From CAYRZL01 sp964428795 (GTDB taxonomy: Bacteria > Bacillota > Clostridia > Lachnospirales > Lachnospiraceae), in the NCBI GenBank assembly GCA_964428795.1, contig CAYRZL010000013.1, positions 1-41,057 on the forward strand: a stretch of DNA of 41,057 nt. Reading direction: 5' to 3'. Positions 33,178-41,057 of the stretch are shown piece by piece. The notes beneath the pieces were generated by a model, which had not been told where the DNA came from, made no database searches, and was given only the letters and a program-made list of their open reading frames with translations. The translations under genes were made by a program, and so were the position numbers. Position 1 is the first letter of the stretch, and each line of letters opens with the position of its first letter.

Positions 33178-33681
33178 TTATTTGCGTCCGCAGCATTTTT
33201 TATATTTTTTGCCGCTGCCGCATGGACACGGGTCATTCGGATAAATCTTTGTGCCCTTTATAACAGTGTTTGCATTCTTCTGCTCTTTATACAGTCTTGT
33301 CCTGGTCTCCTCATCAAAAATCTCTTCCCACTGAGGAAGCTCATACAACCAGTCCGCCTTTGCATCTACCATATTTTTATACAGTTTTTCTTTATCAAAT
33401 GCAAGACTTACATGGGTATCCTCCTCCATCTCCTCAATCGGATTCGGCTCTACCAGACTGTCGTTAATACCATCCAGAAAACCAACCATAGCCATCAGAT
33501 CGATCTCATATTTCTCTGCCAGCTCCTTTACGGTTCCTTCTACCACTTCATTTGGATTTGCCAGAAGCTTCTCATAAACTTCTTTTTCAATCAGAAAATA
33601 TCTCTGCCAAAACTTCTGAAGCTGTCCTCTGTCAGCCTGCTCATTATATGCTATTTTTTGCCATTCCTGCAATAAAGCCAT
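33178..33681 (-). CDS. SEC-C motif protein
   Basis: A 167-residue protein of mostly acidic helices ending in a SEC-C zinc-binding motif, PCPCGSGKKYKKCC, like that at the end of SecA. The rest shows no motif I know. SEC-C tails bind zinc and can contact ribosomes or SecB-like partners (family knowledge); a specific role is unknown. The ATG at 33681 lies 8 bp after AAAGGTGG. It ends just before the thrS T-box leader begins, on the same strand. Confidence 0.85.
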   Translation of the reverse strand: MALLQEWQKIAYNEQADRGQLQKFWQRYFLIEKEVYEKLLANPNEVVEGTVKELAEKYEIDLMAMVGFLDGINDSLVEPNPIEEMEEDTHVSLAFDKEKLYKNMVDAKADWLYELPQWEEIFDEETRTRLYKEQKNANTVIKGTKIYPNDPCPCGSGKKYKKCCGRK

Positions 33682-33693
33682 TTTACTTACCAC

Positions 33694-34038
33694 CTTTAGT
33701 TATTATCGTATTTTATGTGTTTTCATTTCCATATTCAGGGAAAATACACATACCGTTAAGAGTATACCTCATTTCTTTCGGATTTTCAATTTTTTTTACG
33801 TTTTTTCAAAAAAACATGATTTTTAAAAATTTTCTTCAAAAAATGATTAAAATCAAAAATTCCGGTCATACTTTAAATATCCCAAAGCAAAAACCCCTAC
33901 TTATTTGCATGGGATAGAACAAAAGAAAATATTTATTACTTATCCTCCCCTCAGGAAGATGCTGTGGTGCGACCGCATGGTCCGCTGCGGCATTTTCTAT
34001 TTTCCTTCAGCCATGCTTTCCTTCAGCCACGGGCATTA
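33694..34038. other. Gene-free AT-rich gap
   Basis: No credible gene. It contains an imperfect hairpin (33959-33993) with T-rich sequence to its right, a short inverted repeat TATCCCA/TGGGATA (33878-33884, 33910-33916), and a repeated TTTCCTTCAGCCA (about 34000 and 34018) just beyond the end of the small membrane protein gene. None is assigned a role. Confidence 0.5.
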
Positions 34039-34308
34039 TCATTTCGAGCATTTATCATGCTCCCCGGGCGTATCCTCTTTTGCAGGCGGAATATCAGCCG
34101 CCATATCAGCTTTGCGCTGCTGATAACGCTCATATACAAAAGTGTAAAACCAGATGATTACAGGAACAACAATCGTCATGATCACCGCTGTCATAAACAT
34201 ATCCATAGCGTTCGGATGGTTTGACAAAGCCAGAACCAACGTGGATACATACAATGCCACAAGCAGGATAATACCGATCCATGCAATGATTCGTTTTATA
34301 TGTTTCAT
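34039..34308 (-). CDS. Small two-helix membrane protein
   Basis: An 89-residue protein with two clear hydrophobic helices: about 7-28 (IIAWIGIILLVALYVSTLVLAL) and 38-60 (FMTAVIMTIVVPVIIWFYTFV). A charged C-terminal tail follows (YERYQQRKADMAADIPP...). No family recognised; similar small proteins are common and often unannotated. The start follows AAAGGTTGGAAATGAT, with a moderate ribosome site. It appears to be transcribed alone. Confidence 0.6.
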   Translation of the reverse strand: MKHIKRIIAWIGIILLVALYVSTLVLALSNHPNAMDMFMTAVIMTIVVPVIIWFYTFVYERYQQRKADMAADIPPAKEDTPGEHDKCSK

Positions 34309-34422
34309 ATCATTTCCAACCTTTTCTTCTAATGCAGCCTACTATCCTGAACGGCTGCTAATATAGAATCTATTTTCCTTCATTACAGGAAAATTGTCAA
34401 GCAGACAAATTCGAAACATATA

Positions 34423-34585
34423 TTACAGTTCAGCCATAGCGTATCGCACAGACGAATCATGCTCGCATGAATGAGAATGTGCGATACGCTATGAGCGGAG
34501 CGCCGGATTATGAGCAAAGTTAGCTGTGAAGCAGCGGGAAAGCACCGTAGGTGCGGCTTTGCGAATGGCGCGGGCTGAACTGTTA
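34423..34585. repeat. MITE-like structured element with terminal inverted repeats
   Basis: Terminal repeats ACAGTTCAGCC (34425-34435) and GGCTGAACTGT (34573-34583) enclose two stem-loops. The first is a perfect ATAGCGTATCGCACA stem with its complement (within 34436-34492); the second has GCGCC...GCAAAG with CTTTGC...GGCGC (about 34500-34572). The whole would fold as a three-way junction. TTA occurs directly at both outer edges (34423-34425 and 34583-34585), as a possible target duplication. It lies 3 bp beyond the DUF4116 gene. No coding capacity. Confidence 0.75.
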
Positions 34586-34587
34586 CT

Positions 34588-35334
34588 TTAACCCGCACAC
34601 TGCAGTTCATCTCTGTAGCATGGTTTTACAAACCGCATCGCCGCAGGATTCTGTGCCACCGCGGCAAGACAGATTTCCTCCGTCTGTTCTTCTACATAAG
34701 CGAGCAGTTCTCCGTTCTGCTCCACTGCTGCCAGACAGATCGCCTCCGTCTGTTCTTCGATCAGCTCAAACATCGTCCAATCCGTCTTTACGCAAAATAC
34801 ACAGAGATCTTCATCTGTTTCTTCCATGTTTAAAAGCTCCATGGCATCTTTTGCAATCCGCTCCATCTTTTGCAGCTTCTCGCTTTTTTCCTTAACGTCC
34901 GGTTTTACAAAAGGAAGTGCGCCCGGGTCCTGAAGCACCGCAGCCACACACATTTCTTCTGTCTGCTCTTCAATATACTGGATCGCCCTCGGATTCTGTT
35001 TTACTGCTTTTTTGCAGATATCCTCCGTCTTATCATGCACATAGCCAAGCGCCATACCATTCTGACCGATCGCAACCTCGCACAACCGGTATGTACGATT
35101 GCGCACCGCTCCCAGCGCTACCCCGTTGATGCGCAGTGCAGCCTCACAGATTTCCTCTGTCTGGTCCTTGATATGCTGCAAAGCCCACGGATTATTCTGC
35201 ACTGCCGCCAGACAAAGCTCCCTTGTGGGCTGCTCAATATATTGTATATAGGTTCCGTCCTGTTTTACTTTCTCCATAAAAACTGAAATTTCATTCTGTG
35301 ACATGATTTTCCCGCTTTCTATTCTGATTTCCAT
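34588..35334 (-). CDS. DUF4116 repeat protein
   Basis: A 248-residue protein built almost wholly of 23-24-residue DUF4116 units with the pattern x-I-x-E-Q-T-E-E-I-C-x-A-A-V-x-Q-N-P-x-A-L. At least five run from about residue 30 to 145 and two more close the protein (about 195-240), separated by a helical, acidic linker. Units such as EEQTEEMCVAAVLQDPGAL are nearly consensus. Alpha-solenoid structure and protein binding are inferred; no function is known. The start is unclear: ATG 35334 has no ribosome site and ATG 35304 only a weak one. Confidence 0.75.
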   Translation of the reverse strand: MEIRIESGKIMSQNEISVFMEKVKQDGTYIQYIEQPTRELCLAAVQNNPWALQHIKDQTEEICEAALRINGVALGAVRNRTYRLCEVAIGQNGMALGYVHDKTEDICKKAVKQNPRAIQYIEEQTEEMCVAAVLQDPGALPFVKPDVKEKSEKLQKMERIAKDAMELLNMEETDEDLCVFCVKTDWTMFELIEEQTEAICLAAVEQNGELLAYVEEQTEEICLAAVAQNPAAMRFVKPCYRDELQCAG

Positions 35335-35345
35335 GATATTTGTTT

Positions 35346-35401
35346 ATATAAGATACCAGATTGCTTTGCACTTTGTGCTCCCACAATCTGGTATCTTATA
35401 T
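35346..35401. repeat. 18-bp perfect stem at the end of the VWA gene
   Basis: 35346-35363 and 35384-35401 are exact reverse complements (ATATAAGATACCAGATTG) around a 20-base loop. The right arm overlaps the stop codon of the VWA gene (35396-35398). No T-run follows on the minus strand; it may end or protect the AAA-VWA transcript. Confidence 0.85.
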
Positions 35402-37543
35402 GATATTTGACATAATCTCCCGCTCGATCAGCTTCGCCAGCATCTTTGGGAACTTTTCGTAATCGGATATATCAATAAACGCTTCTCCGTAAATATCCTT
35501 TACCTGCTTTTTGTCATCCCCGATGGCAAACGCAAGTGTTTTGATCTGCTGTCTGCGAAATCCGGCTACCACTTCTTTGATATCTTTTTTCGCCATGCTT
35601 CCGGCATAACCATGGGAATTTGGCTGTCCATCGGATATAATGATCAGCAGCCGGTCCTTTTCCTCCCGCTTTATGAGCATCTTTCCGGCAATATCCAGAG
35701 CCAGCCCATCCCGGTTATCTCCTCCGGGCATCATACGACAGATGGAATACTTCGCTTTCCTTGTATCATCAAAATCCTGATAGATCGTAAAATTCATAGC
35801 GCCTTCGCTGCTATGGCTTGCTACCAGGCATGGTATTTCCAACTGATTTAATACTTCCGTCAAAAGAATCGCTGCCTCTTTCGCTGACTCGATACGTTCC
35901 CCTTCCATGGAACCGCTGTTGTCTACAAGTATGGCAATCGCCATATCAAGCGTTTTCTCTGGATTACGCTTTTTTGTAAAAAAGCGCTGATCCACCTTGT
36001 ATGCACTTTTTGCATCGATCCGTCTGCCCATATAGCGGTGCTTCTGCAGGGCAACATCCTGATCCTGAATAATACGCCGGATCTCCTTTTTTGTCTTATT
36101 GATAAAAGCACGGTGGCTTTCTGCTATTCGCTCATATCTGTTTTTATCATCCGGTGCAGCCTCAGCTTTTTTCAGATCAACCTGAATCCCGAAATGCACG
36201 GAGGACACATTTCCCGTATGAATGCGCGCCATCGCTTCACTGTGCTGTTCCATCGCTGCCAGCTCCAGCGCCTCCTCTTTTCGCATATCCTCCTGCATTT
36301 CCTGCAATGCGATCTCTACGATCCTGCCTGCCTCTTCCTCCATGAAAGGAATCGGAAGCTCCTCTTTTTTACCTGCCCCGGTCTGCATCGGCTGCTGGAT
36401 TTTTCCACTTCTCAAAATACTTGCCGGCGGCGCGGATATACTGTCACCGCCGCTGCCGCCAAAAGCCATCTGCATTTGCTTCATTACCGGATCGCTTTCG
36501 CTGGGCACTCCGTCCTCACCACAGTTGCTCTCTCCTCCGGCATCATCCGCCTCTTCCTCTTCTTCCTCTACGGATTTGTCTTTATGCTTGCTGCCGCAAT
36601 CCTGGCATTCCTCCTCACACTGCTCCTGACCATCCTGGGTATTTCCGCTTTTCTTCCCGGAATCTGCATCTGACTCCTGCTGCTCTTCTTCTGAGATGAG
36701 CAGTATCTGCAGATATGGTACTAAAAGCCGGATGATTTCGTGCAGAGCCAGGAATTTGTCTTTTACACGGTCCGCTGACACCGCCCTGTCAATATACTCC
36801 CGGGCAGCTTCCAGAAATTTCAGGTAAAACGTATCTTCTATCGTCTCCTGCCGCAGCACAAATACCGTACCGAATCTGGCATACTGTAAAATAAGTGTCA
36901 GCAAAATACCAAACGTCTCATATGCCTCATCTTTCAGCATTTCCTCCAATGATACAACCGTAGAAAACTGATACTCCTGCATCGTCCGTATACTCTGCCG
37001 GATCAAAACACCGTACTCTCTGCAAAGACTTTTCTCATCGTGGGCGTCACCGATTACATCCGAAAGCCCCTGATACAGCCGGACAAAAACATTTCGATTT
37101 TCCTCTTTTCCTAATAATCTCTGTATCTGCCCCATCTGTTCCTGTATTCCTTCCGCATAGGGCAGCCGCCCTGCCCAAAGCTCAGCCAGAGCACGTTTTT
37201 CTCCTTTTATATCCAAATAGCGTACATGGGCGATCTCGTGAAACATACATCCCAATACGCCATACATTTTATTCTGGTTTGCCTTAAATCCCCGGATCAT
37301 CCGGCTATCTGTATTGATATATAGAACCTTTCCATCCACCCTTGAAACTTCAACCCTGTGATCCGCCATCCCGGACAGAAGCTCCAGCTTCAGATCATCC
37401 GCAATGCCTGCTGTCATAGTCCTCATGATCCGTTCCAGATAATCATGAAAGAAAGATGATGATGCCAGCTTATCAAAATCTGCCGGTTCCTCTCTTAATT
37501 TTTCTTTATAGCGCTGTATCCGTTCTATAAATAATTGTTCCAT
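35396..37543 (-). CDS. VWA-domain protein with HExxH motif (CobT-like layout)
   Basis: A 715-residue cytosolic-looking protein in three parts. The N-terminal helical part has GCMFHEIAHVRYLD, an HExxH zinc-site motif at 102-106, as in putative metallopeptidase domains that accompany VWA domains. A middle part is long and acidic (runs such as EEEEEEADD, many Gln and Ser). The C-terminal VWA domain has a complete MIDAS: DNSGS at 541-545, a threonine/aspartate region, and IIISDGQPNS near 635. The ATG at 37543 follows AGGGAT; an alternative start (37594) overlaps the AAA gene in TGATG. Such VWA proteins act as partners of MoxR-type AAA ATPases. Substrate unknown. Confidence 0.82.
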   Translation of the reverse strand: MEQLFIERIQRYKEKLREEPADFDKLASSSFFHDYLERIMRTMTAGIADDLKLELLSGMADHRVEVSRVDGKVLYINTDSRMIRGFKANQNKMYGVLGCMFHEIAHVRYLDIKGEKRALAELWAGRLPYAEGIQEQMGQIQRLLGKEENRNVFVRLYQGLSDVIGDAHDEKSLCREYGVLIRQSIRTMQEYQFSTVVSLEEMLKDEAYETFGILLTLILQYARFGTVFVLRQETIEDTFYLKFLEAAREYIDRAVSADRVKDKFLALHEIIRLLVPYLQILLISEEEQQESDADSGKKSGNTQDGQEQCEEECQDCGSKHKDKSVEEEEEEADDAGGESNCGEDGVPSESDPVMKQMQMAFGGSGGDSISAPPASILRSGKIQQPMQTGAGKKEELPIPFMEEEAGRIVEIALQEMQEDMRKEEALELAAMEQHSEAMARIHTGNVSSVHFGIQVDLKKAEAAPDDKNRYERIAESHRAFINKTKKEIRRIIQDQDVALQKHRYMGRRIDAKSAYKVDQRFFTKKRNPEKTLDMAIAILVDNSGSMEGERIESAKEAAILLTEVLNQLEIPCLVASHSSEGAMNFTIYQDFDDTRKAKYSICRMMPGGDNRDGLALDIAGKMLIKREEKDRLLIIISDGQPNSHGYAGSMAKKDIKEVVAGFRRQQIKTLAFAIGDDKKQVKDIYGEAFIDISDYEKFPKMLAKLIEREIMSNII

Positions 37544-37593
37544 ACTATATCCCTGCTTTTTCCCATCACGCGCAAACCCCTGCGCCTGATACA

Positions 37594-39177
37594 TCACAAC
37601 TGGTACAGATCCACAACAGAAGAAATGATTTCCTCCTGCTCCTCCATATCACTGGTTGCCTTTGCCACCACACATTCAATACAATTCTGCCGATAATTTG
37701 TAAATCCATCCAGCTTAACCGCCAGAACCCACATCTCCAGCTCCGACTGGGAAATACTTCCCTCCGTAATGCCTTTATCCTGACAAAAGCTGCGTATCCT
37801 TTCCCAGACCGTGTAGCATTTTTCCAGAATTGCCCTGTTATGTACCCGGGTATTTCGCTCCAGCCTGTCAAGGGCTTTTTCTTTCGGCAGATCATAACTG
37901 TCAATGATGAACGCCATACGCCGCACCACAGAAGGATCCAACTGACGACAGGAGTTATATCCCACATTATCGGTATAAACGACCAGCGCCTGCGGATGTC
38001 TGCGGGCAAAGGAACCGTCCACAAGGGGGATGATGGCTCCCGCTCTGTCATACTCATTCAAACCGACTAACACACCGCTGTCCTTGATACGCGAAATCTC
38101 CTGTACCTCCACAATGTAGCCATGCTCCAACGCTTTTACAAAGTTTGATTCCACATGCTTAAATCTCGGAGCATCTCCTCCCTCAAAAGAAGTATTCGGG
38201 ACAAAATCACTTAAGAAATCCTGCGTCTCCATATTGCTGTTGCAGGTGACACGCAGCAGAGGCATATTCAAAATACATGCCAAAATCTCAACTCCCGTAG
38301 ACTTTCCGTACGCTGTCACTCCGCGCCACATGAAGTTGACCATAGGACGTGTTTCCTCCAAAGAGCGGACATAACGTCGTGCCATCCGAAGAGTTTCCAC
38401 CGGTACCAGAAAATCATCTTCATACACCGGTATCCACTGTTTTTCCTCCTCCGTCCACAAAAAACCGGATGAAAAATCCGCAAATTCTTCTTTTGCCTCC
38501 CGTACCGTCACAGACCTGCCCTGTTTTTCTTTACTGTCATTCTCGCAAAATACACGGGGACATCCACAGATCACCTGATTGTAGCACATACCGCCTGTGT
38601 GAATGCTTTCCTCCGTAAGCATTTCGATACATCCGTTTTTCTCATCTGTCTCAAGGCGCCGCTCTGTAAAAATGCGGTAAACGGAATCACATAGTTTATA
38701 CAGGTCTCTCTTTTCAAATGCTTCACAGCGGATGCTGCTTTCCTCCAGATGCTCCAACAGCTCGTTTATCTCATCAAACCGCTCACGAAGAACCGGCAGA
38801 AAACCAAGGATCAGCGCTGTGGTATCCAAATTTTCTTCCAATAGATTCGGCAAAGCCACATAGGTGCCATCCTCCTTGATCAGAGATGCCCGGATTCGAC
38901 CGTTCGTATTTATATTTGCAGCCATAACCCCTTCCCGGGTCTGTGCTTCCACGCCATATGAGGTGTCGCTGATCTTTACCAGCGCCATATCCGCACTCTC
39001 GCCTGCCAGATAGTGGATCACTGCCAGAACCACACCTCCATGAAGATTTGCAAAGCGCTGTCCCTGATTGTATACGGACAGATACGCTTTCTCTGTGGTC
39101 AGTTTATCCCACTGACAATATGGGCTTGGAAGTTCTGATATGGGATAAGATGTTTTTCCTAAAATTGCTGATTTCAT
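37594..39177 (-). CDS. MoxR/CobS-like AAA ATPase with unusual Walker B
   Basis: A 527-residue protein. Residues 1-270 show no known motif, apart from a cysteine cluster CxCxxxxC at about 204-211. The AAA module follows with a good Walker A, GVTAYGKS (286-293), but the Walker B position reads IVEVQE (355-360), with Gln for the usual Asp. A sensor-like VYTDN (400-404) and arginines VVRRM (417-421) follow. Immediately downstream is a VWA protein, the standard partner of MoxR AAA proteins, which assemble or activate enzymes by remodelling. Their targets are usually neighbours, but none is obvious here. Hydrolysis could be weakened by the D-to-Q change. Confidence 0.8.
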   Translation of the reverse strand: MKSAILGKTSYPISELPSPYCQWDKLTTEKAYLSVYNQGQRFANLHGGVVLAVIHYLAGESADMALVKISDTSYGVEAQTREGVMAANINTNGRIRASLIKEDGTYVALPNLLEENLDTTALILGFLPVLRERFDEINELLEHLEESSIRCEAFEKRDLYKLCDSVYRIFTERRLETDEKNGCIEMLTEESIHTGGMCYNQVICGCPRVFCENDSKEKQGRSVTVREAKEEFADFSSGFLWTEEEKQWIPVYEDDFLVPVETLRMARRYVRSLEETRPMVNFMWRGVTAYGKSTGVEILACILNMPLLRVTCNSNMETQDFLSDFVPNTSFEGGDAPRFKHVESNFVKALEHGYIVEVQEISRIKDSGVLVGLNEYDRAGAIIPLVDGSFARRHPQALVVYTDNVGYNSCRQLDPSVVRRMAFIIDSYDLPKEKALDRLERNTRVHNRAILEKCYTVWERIRSFCQDKGITEGSISQSELEMWVLAVKLDGFTNYRQNCIECVVAKATSDMEEQEEIISSVVDLYQL

Positions 39178-39259
39178 ATTTTCTATTCCTTTTTTGTCTT
39201 GTTTTGTTTATTATTATTAGTTTTTTCTAATTTTATGTAGTTATAACTAACAATATAAT

Positions 39260-39265
39260 ATTATA
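39260..39265 (-). promoter_or_regulatory. Possible -10 of the AAA-VWA operon
   Basis: A consensus TATAAT on the minus strand, about 85 bp before the AAA start; the best -35 at 17 bp (TTCTAT) is poor. The gap is very AT-rich. Confidence 0.3.
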
Positions 39266-39335
39266 TCACTTAAAAAAAGGGAATAGAATTGTTATAATTG
39301 AGAATAAATATCGCAAAAGGAAATAAAAAGAAAAG

Positions 39336-39378
39336 GGCAGCAAAGTCAGACGTGATCTCTCACACCAAACCTGCTGCC
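39336..39378 (-). terminator. Terminator after the DUF1846 gene
   Basis: GGCAGCA (39336-39342) pairs with TGCTGCC (39372-39378) and an inner GTGA-TCTC-TCAC hairpin sits in the loop. On the minus strand CTTTTCTTTTTATTT follows. Confidence 0.8.
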
Positions 39379-39393
39379 ACACGGAAAAATCCC

Positions 39394-40878
39394 TTAATTA
39401 TGATATAAATTGTTATTCTGATATTTCGGTTCACAAGTCATGTTAATGCGAAGCTTACGGAATATATCTGCATCCACGGATGACAGGATTACCGAGCAAT
39501 GTGCCGAACAGCCATTTAACATGGGCAGACAGTCCATCGCTTTTTTCGCATTTTCATCACTCGCCGCGCTGACGGACAATGCCACCAGAACCTCGTCCGT
39601 ATGCAGTCTCGGATTCTGGCTGCCAAGATACTGCACCTTCAGATCCTGCACCGGGCGAATGACAGCGGATGACAAAAGTAATGCTTCATCCGGTATTCCC
39701 GCCAATTTCTTTAACGCATTCAGAAGCATGGCCGATGCCGCTCCCAAAAGCGCCTTATTTTTTCCAATGACGATCTGTCCGTCAGGAAGCTCCATAGCTG
39801 CTGCCGGCTCTTTGTTCTCCTCCTCCGCACGGATTGCCGCAACTGCCACCGGATAATCCTCCACAGACAAACCGCTGTGATTCATGAGCATTTCCAGCTT
39901 CGCAATCTCACTTGCTTTATCATTTCCTTTTTTCCGCTCACACAACGCAATATAATAACGTCTGATAATTTCCTCGTAGGACGCTCTGGAAACCACCTTG
40001 TCATCCACAATACAATTTCCAGCCATATTCACGCCCATGTCTGTCGGGGACTGATAAGGGCAGGAGCCATATATTTCTTTGAAAATGGCCTGTAAAACCG
40101 GGAATATCTCCACATCACGGTTGTAATTGATCGCCACATCCCCATATGCTTCCAGGTGGAAGGGATCGATCATATTCACATCATTCAGATCCGCAGTAGC
40201 TGCCTCATAAGCCAGATTTACCGGATGCTTCAACGGTATATTCCAGATTGGAAATGTCTCAAATTTTGCATATCCTGCCTGAATGTCCCTCTTATGCTCA
40301 TGATAGAGCTGAGACAGGCAGGTAGCCATCTTTCCGCTTCCCGGTCCCGGTGCTGTTACCACGACCAAAGAACGCTTCGTTGGTATGTAATCATTTTTTC
40401 CGTAACCATCATCACTGACGATCAGCGGTATATTGGAAGGATAGCCCGCAATCATATAATGCCTGTAGGCAGGTACACCCAACTCTTTCAGACGTTTGCT
40501 GAAAGCGTCCGCGGAAGCCTGTCCCTCATACTGGGTGATAACTACGCTTCCCACATACAGCCCGACACTTCTGAACTTGTCGATCAGACGCAGCACTTCC
40601 TGATCATAGGTGATACCGATATCCCCCCGGCGTTTGTTCTGATCGATGGCAGATGCACTTACTGCAATGACGATCTCCGCCTGATCCTTCAGCTTCAAAA
40701 GCATACGCAGCTTGCTGTCCGGCAGAAATCCCGGCAGCACACGCGACGCATGATAGTCATCAAACAGTTTTCCGCCAAACTCCATATATAATTTACCGCC
40801 AAACTGTTCCATGCGCTGTCTGATGTGCTCCGACTGCATATTCAGATATTTATCATTATCAAAACCAATTTTTTCCAT
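39394..40878 (-). CDS. DUF1846 family protein
   Basis: A 494-residue cytosolic protein of the DUF1846 family, whose biochemical function I do not know. The N-terminal half has a nucleotide-binding look: a strand-rich AEIVIAVSASAIDQNKRRGD at about 67-86, and a P-loop-like APGPGSGKMAT (176-186; G178 to K183) that lacks the Ser/Thr normally after the Lys. The C-terminal third (from about 375) contains KNKALLGAASAMLLNALKKL and repeated alanine-rich helices. Length is as for the family, with no sign of damage. It is flanked by its own probable promoter and terminator. Confidence 0.85.
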   Translation of the reverse strand: MEKIGFDNDKYLNMQSEHIRQRMEQFGGKLYMEFGGKLFDDYHASRVLPGFLPDSKLRMLLKLKDQAEIVIAVSASAIDQNKRRGDIGITYDQEVLRLIDKFRSVGLYVGSVVITQYEGQASADAFSKRLKELGVPAYRHYMIAGYPSNIPLIVSDDGYGKNDYIPTKRSLVVVTAPGPGSGKMATCLSQLYHEHKRDIQAGYAKFETFPIWNIPLKHPVNLAYEAATADLNDVNMIDPFHLEAYGDVAINYNRDVEIFPVLQAIFKEIYGSCPYQSPTDMGVNMAGNCIVDDKVVSRASYEEIIRRYYIALCERKKGNDKASEIAKLEMLMNHSGLSVEDYPVAVAAIRAEEENKEPAAAMELPDGQIVIGKNKALLGAASAMLLNALKKLAGIPDEALLLSSAVIRPVQDLKVQYLGSQNPRLHTDEVLVALSVSAASDENAKKAMDCLPMLNGCSAHCSVILSSVDADIFRKLRINMTCEPKYQNNNLYHN

Positions 40879-40930
40879 TTCTCTATTTTCCCCTTATCTT
40901 TCCGTACAAAATCGTTATAAACAATTTCGT

Positions 40931-40959
40931 ATTATAACATAATCGGACACATTTTTCAT
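40931..40959 (-). promoter_or_regulatory. Probable promoter of the DUF1846 gene
   Basis: A consensus TATAAT (40936-40931) with ATGAAA (40959-40954) 17 bp upstream on the minus strand; the -35 is weak. The start codon is about 50 bp downstream. Confidence 0.45.
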
Positions 40960-41025
40960 CAGAATTTCTCTTTTTCTTCTGAAAAAACAAAACCGAGCTC
41001 CCCGGGAGTTTGACAGTTGAATAAT

Positions 41026-41057
41026 AAAAAAATACCTTGTAGGCCGCATAAAGCCTA
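41026..41057 (-). terminator. Truncated terminator of a gene beyond the right edge
   Basis: On the minus strand a TAGGC / GCCTA stem is followed by CAAGGTATTTTTTT (T-run 41032-41026). The window ends inside the 5' arm, so only five base pairs are visible; the visible 3' arm suggests a longer stem. Confidence 0.6.

Noticed and set aside
39394..40878. P-loop ATPase reading of the DUF1846 protein
   Set aside because: GPGSGKM resembles a P-loop but the residue after Lys is not Ser/Thr and no Walker B is visible, so no activity is assigned.

Overview
The window looks like chromosome of a spore-forming, low-to-mid GC Gram-positive Clostridia, most likely Lachnospiraceae (inference from gene content and order; no 16S is present). 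The evidence is a dcw cluster running straight into spoIIGA-sigE with sigG close by, a Spo0E-like protein, a threonyl-tRNA synthetase T-box, DUF1540 and DUF1846 proteins, and a purine pathway with a PurO-type IMP cyclohydrolase. I see no prophage, transposase, CRISPR array, tRNA or rRNA.

Layout. 1-5.2 kb (+): tmcAL and a full-length pyruvate carboxylase. 5.2-7.2 kb (-): purO then a stand-alone AICAR transformylase, the last two steps of IMP synthesis. 7.2-8.1 kb: no credible gene, but two long imperfect palindromes. 8.1-10.8 kb: a MarR regulator and a DHA2-type MFS exporter (-), divergent from a LUD-domain protein (+). 10.9-13.7 kb (-): argS followed by two decayed genes, with a duplicated 50-bp block upstream of argS. 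13.9-18 kb: sigG (+), facing an L,D-transpeptidase, sigE and spoIIGA (-). 18-29.8 kb (-): the dcw cluster, transcribed mraZ, rsmH, ftsL, ftsI, spoVD, mraY, murD, ftsW/spoVE, ftsQ/divIB, ftsZ. 30-33.7 kb (-): spo0E-like, DUF1540, thrS with its T-box, and a SEC-C protein. 34-41 kb (-): a small membrane protein, a DUF4116 repeat protein, a VWA/HExxH protein coupled to a MoxR-like AAA protein, and DUF1846.

How it fits together. The 18-30 kb block makes the septum and its peptidoglycan, and the adjoining block holds the early mother-cell sporulation switch (SpoIIGA processes pro-SigE) and the forespore factor SigG. Two candidate Spo0A-controlled sites fit this: a promoter before spoIIGA with TTGACA and TATACT 21 bp apart and a perfect 0A box upstream, and a 10-bp-spaced pair of 0A boxes before the spo0E-like gene. 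Four AGTGG/AGTGC boxes at exact 10-bp period lie just upstream of the mraZ promoter and look like the MraZ operator.

The most unexplained material is structural: a series of large inverted repeats (7330-7560, 7697-8018, 29169-29334, 32718-32803, 34423-34585, 35346-35401), one between mraZ and rsmH and one between the T-box and thrS. The AAA/VWA pair at 35.4-39.2 kb is the least characterised protein system.
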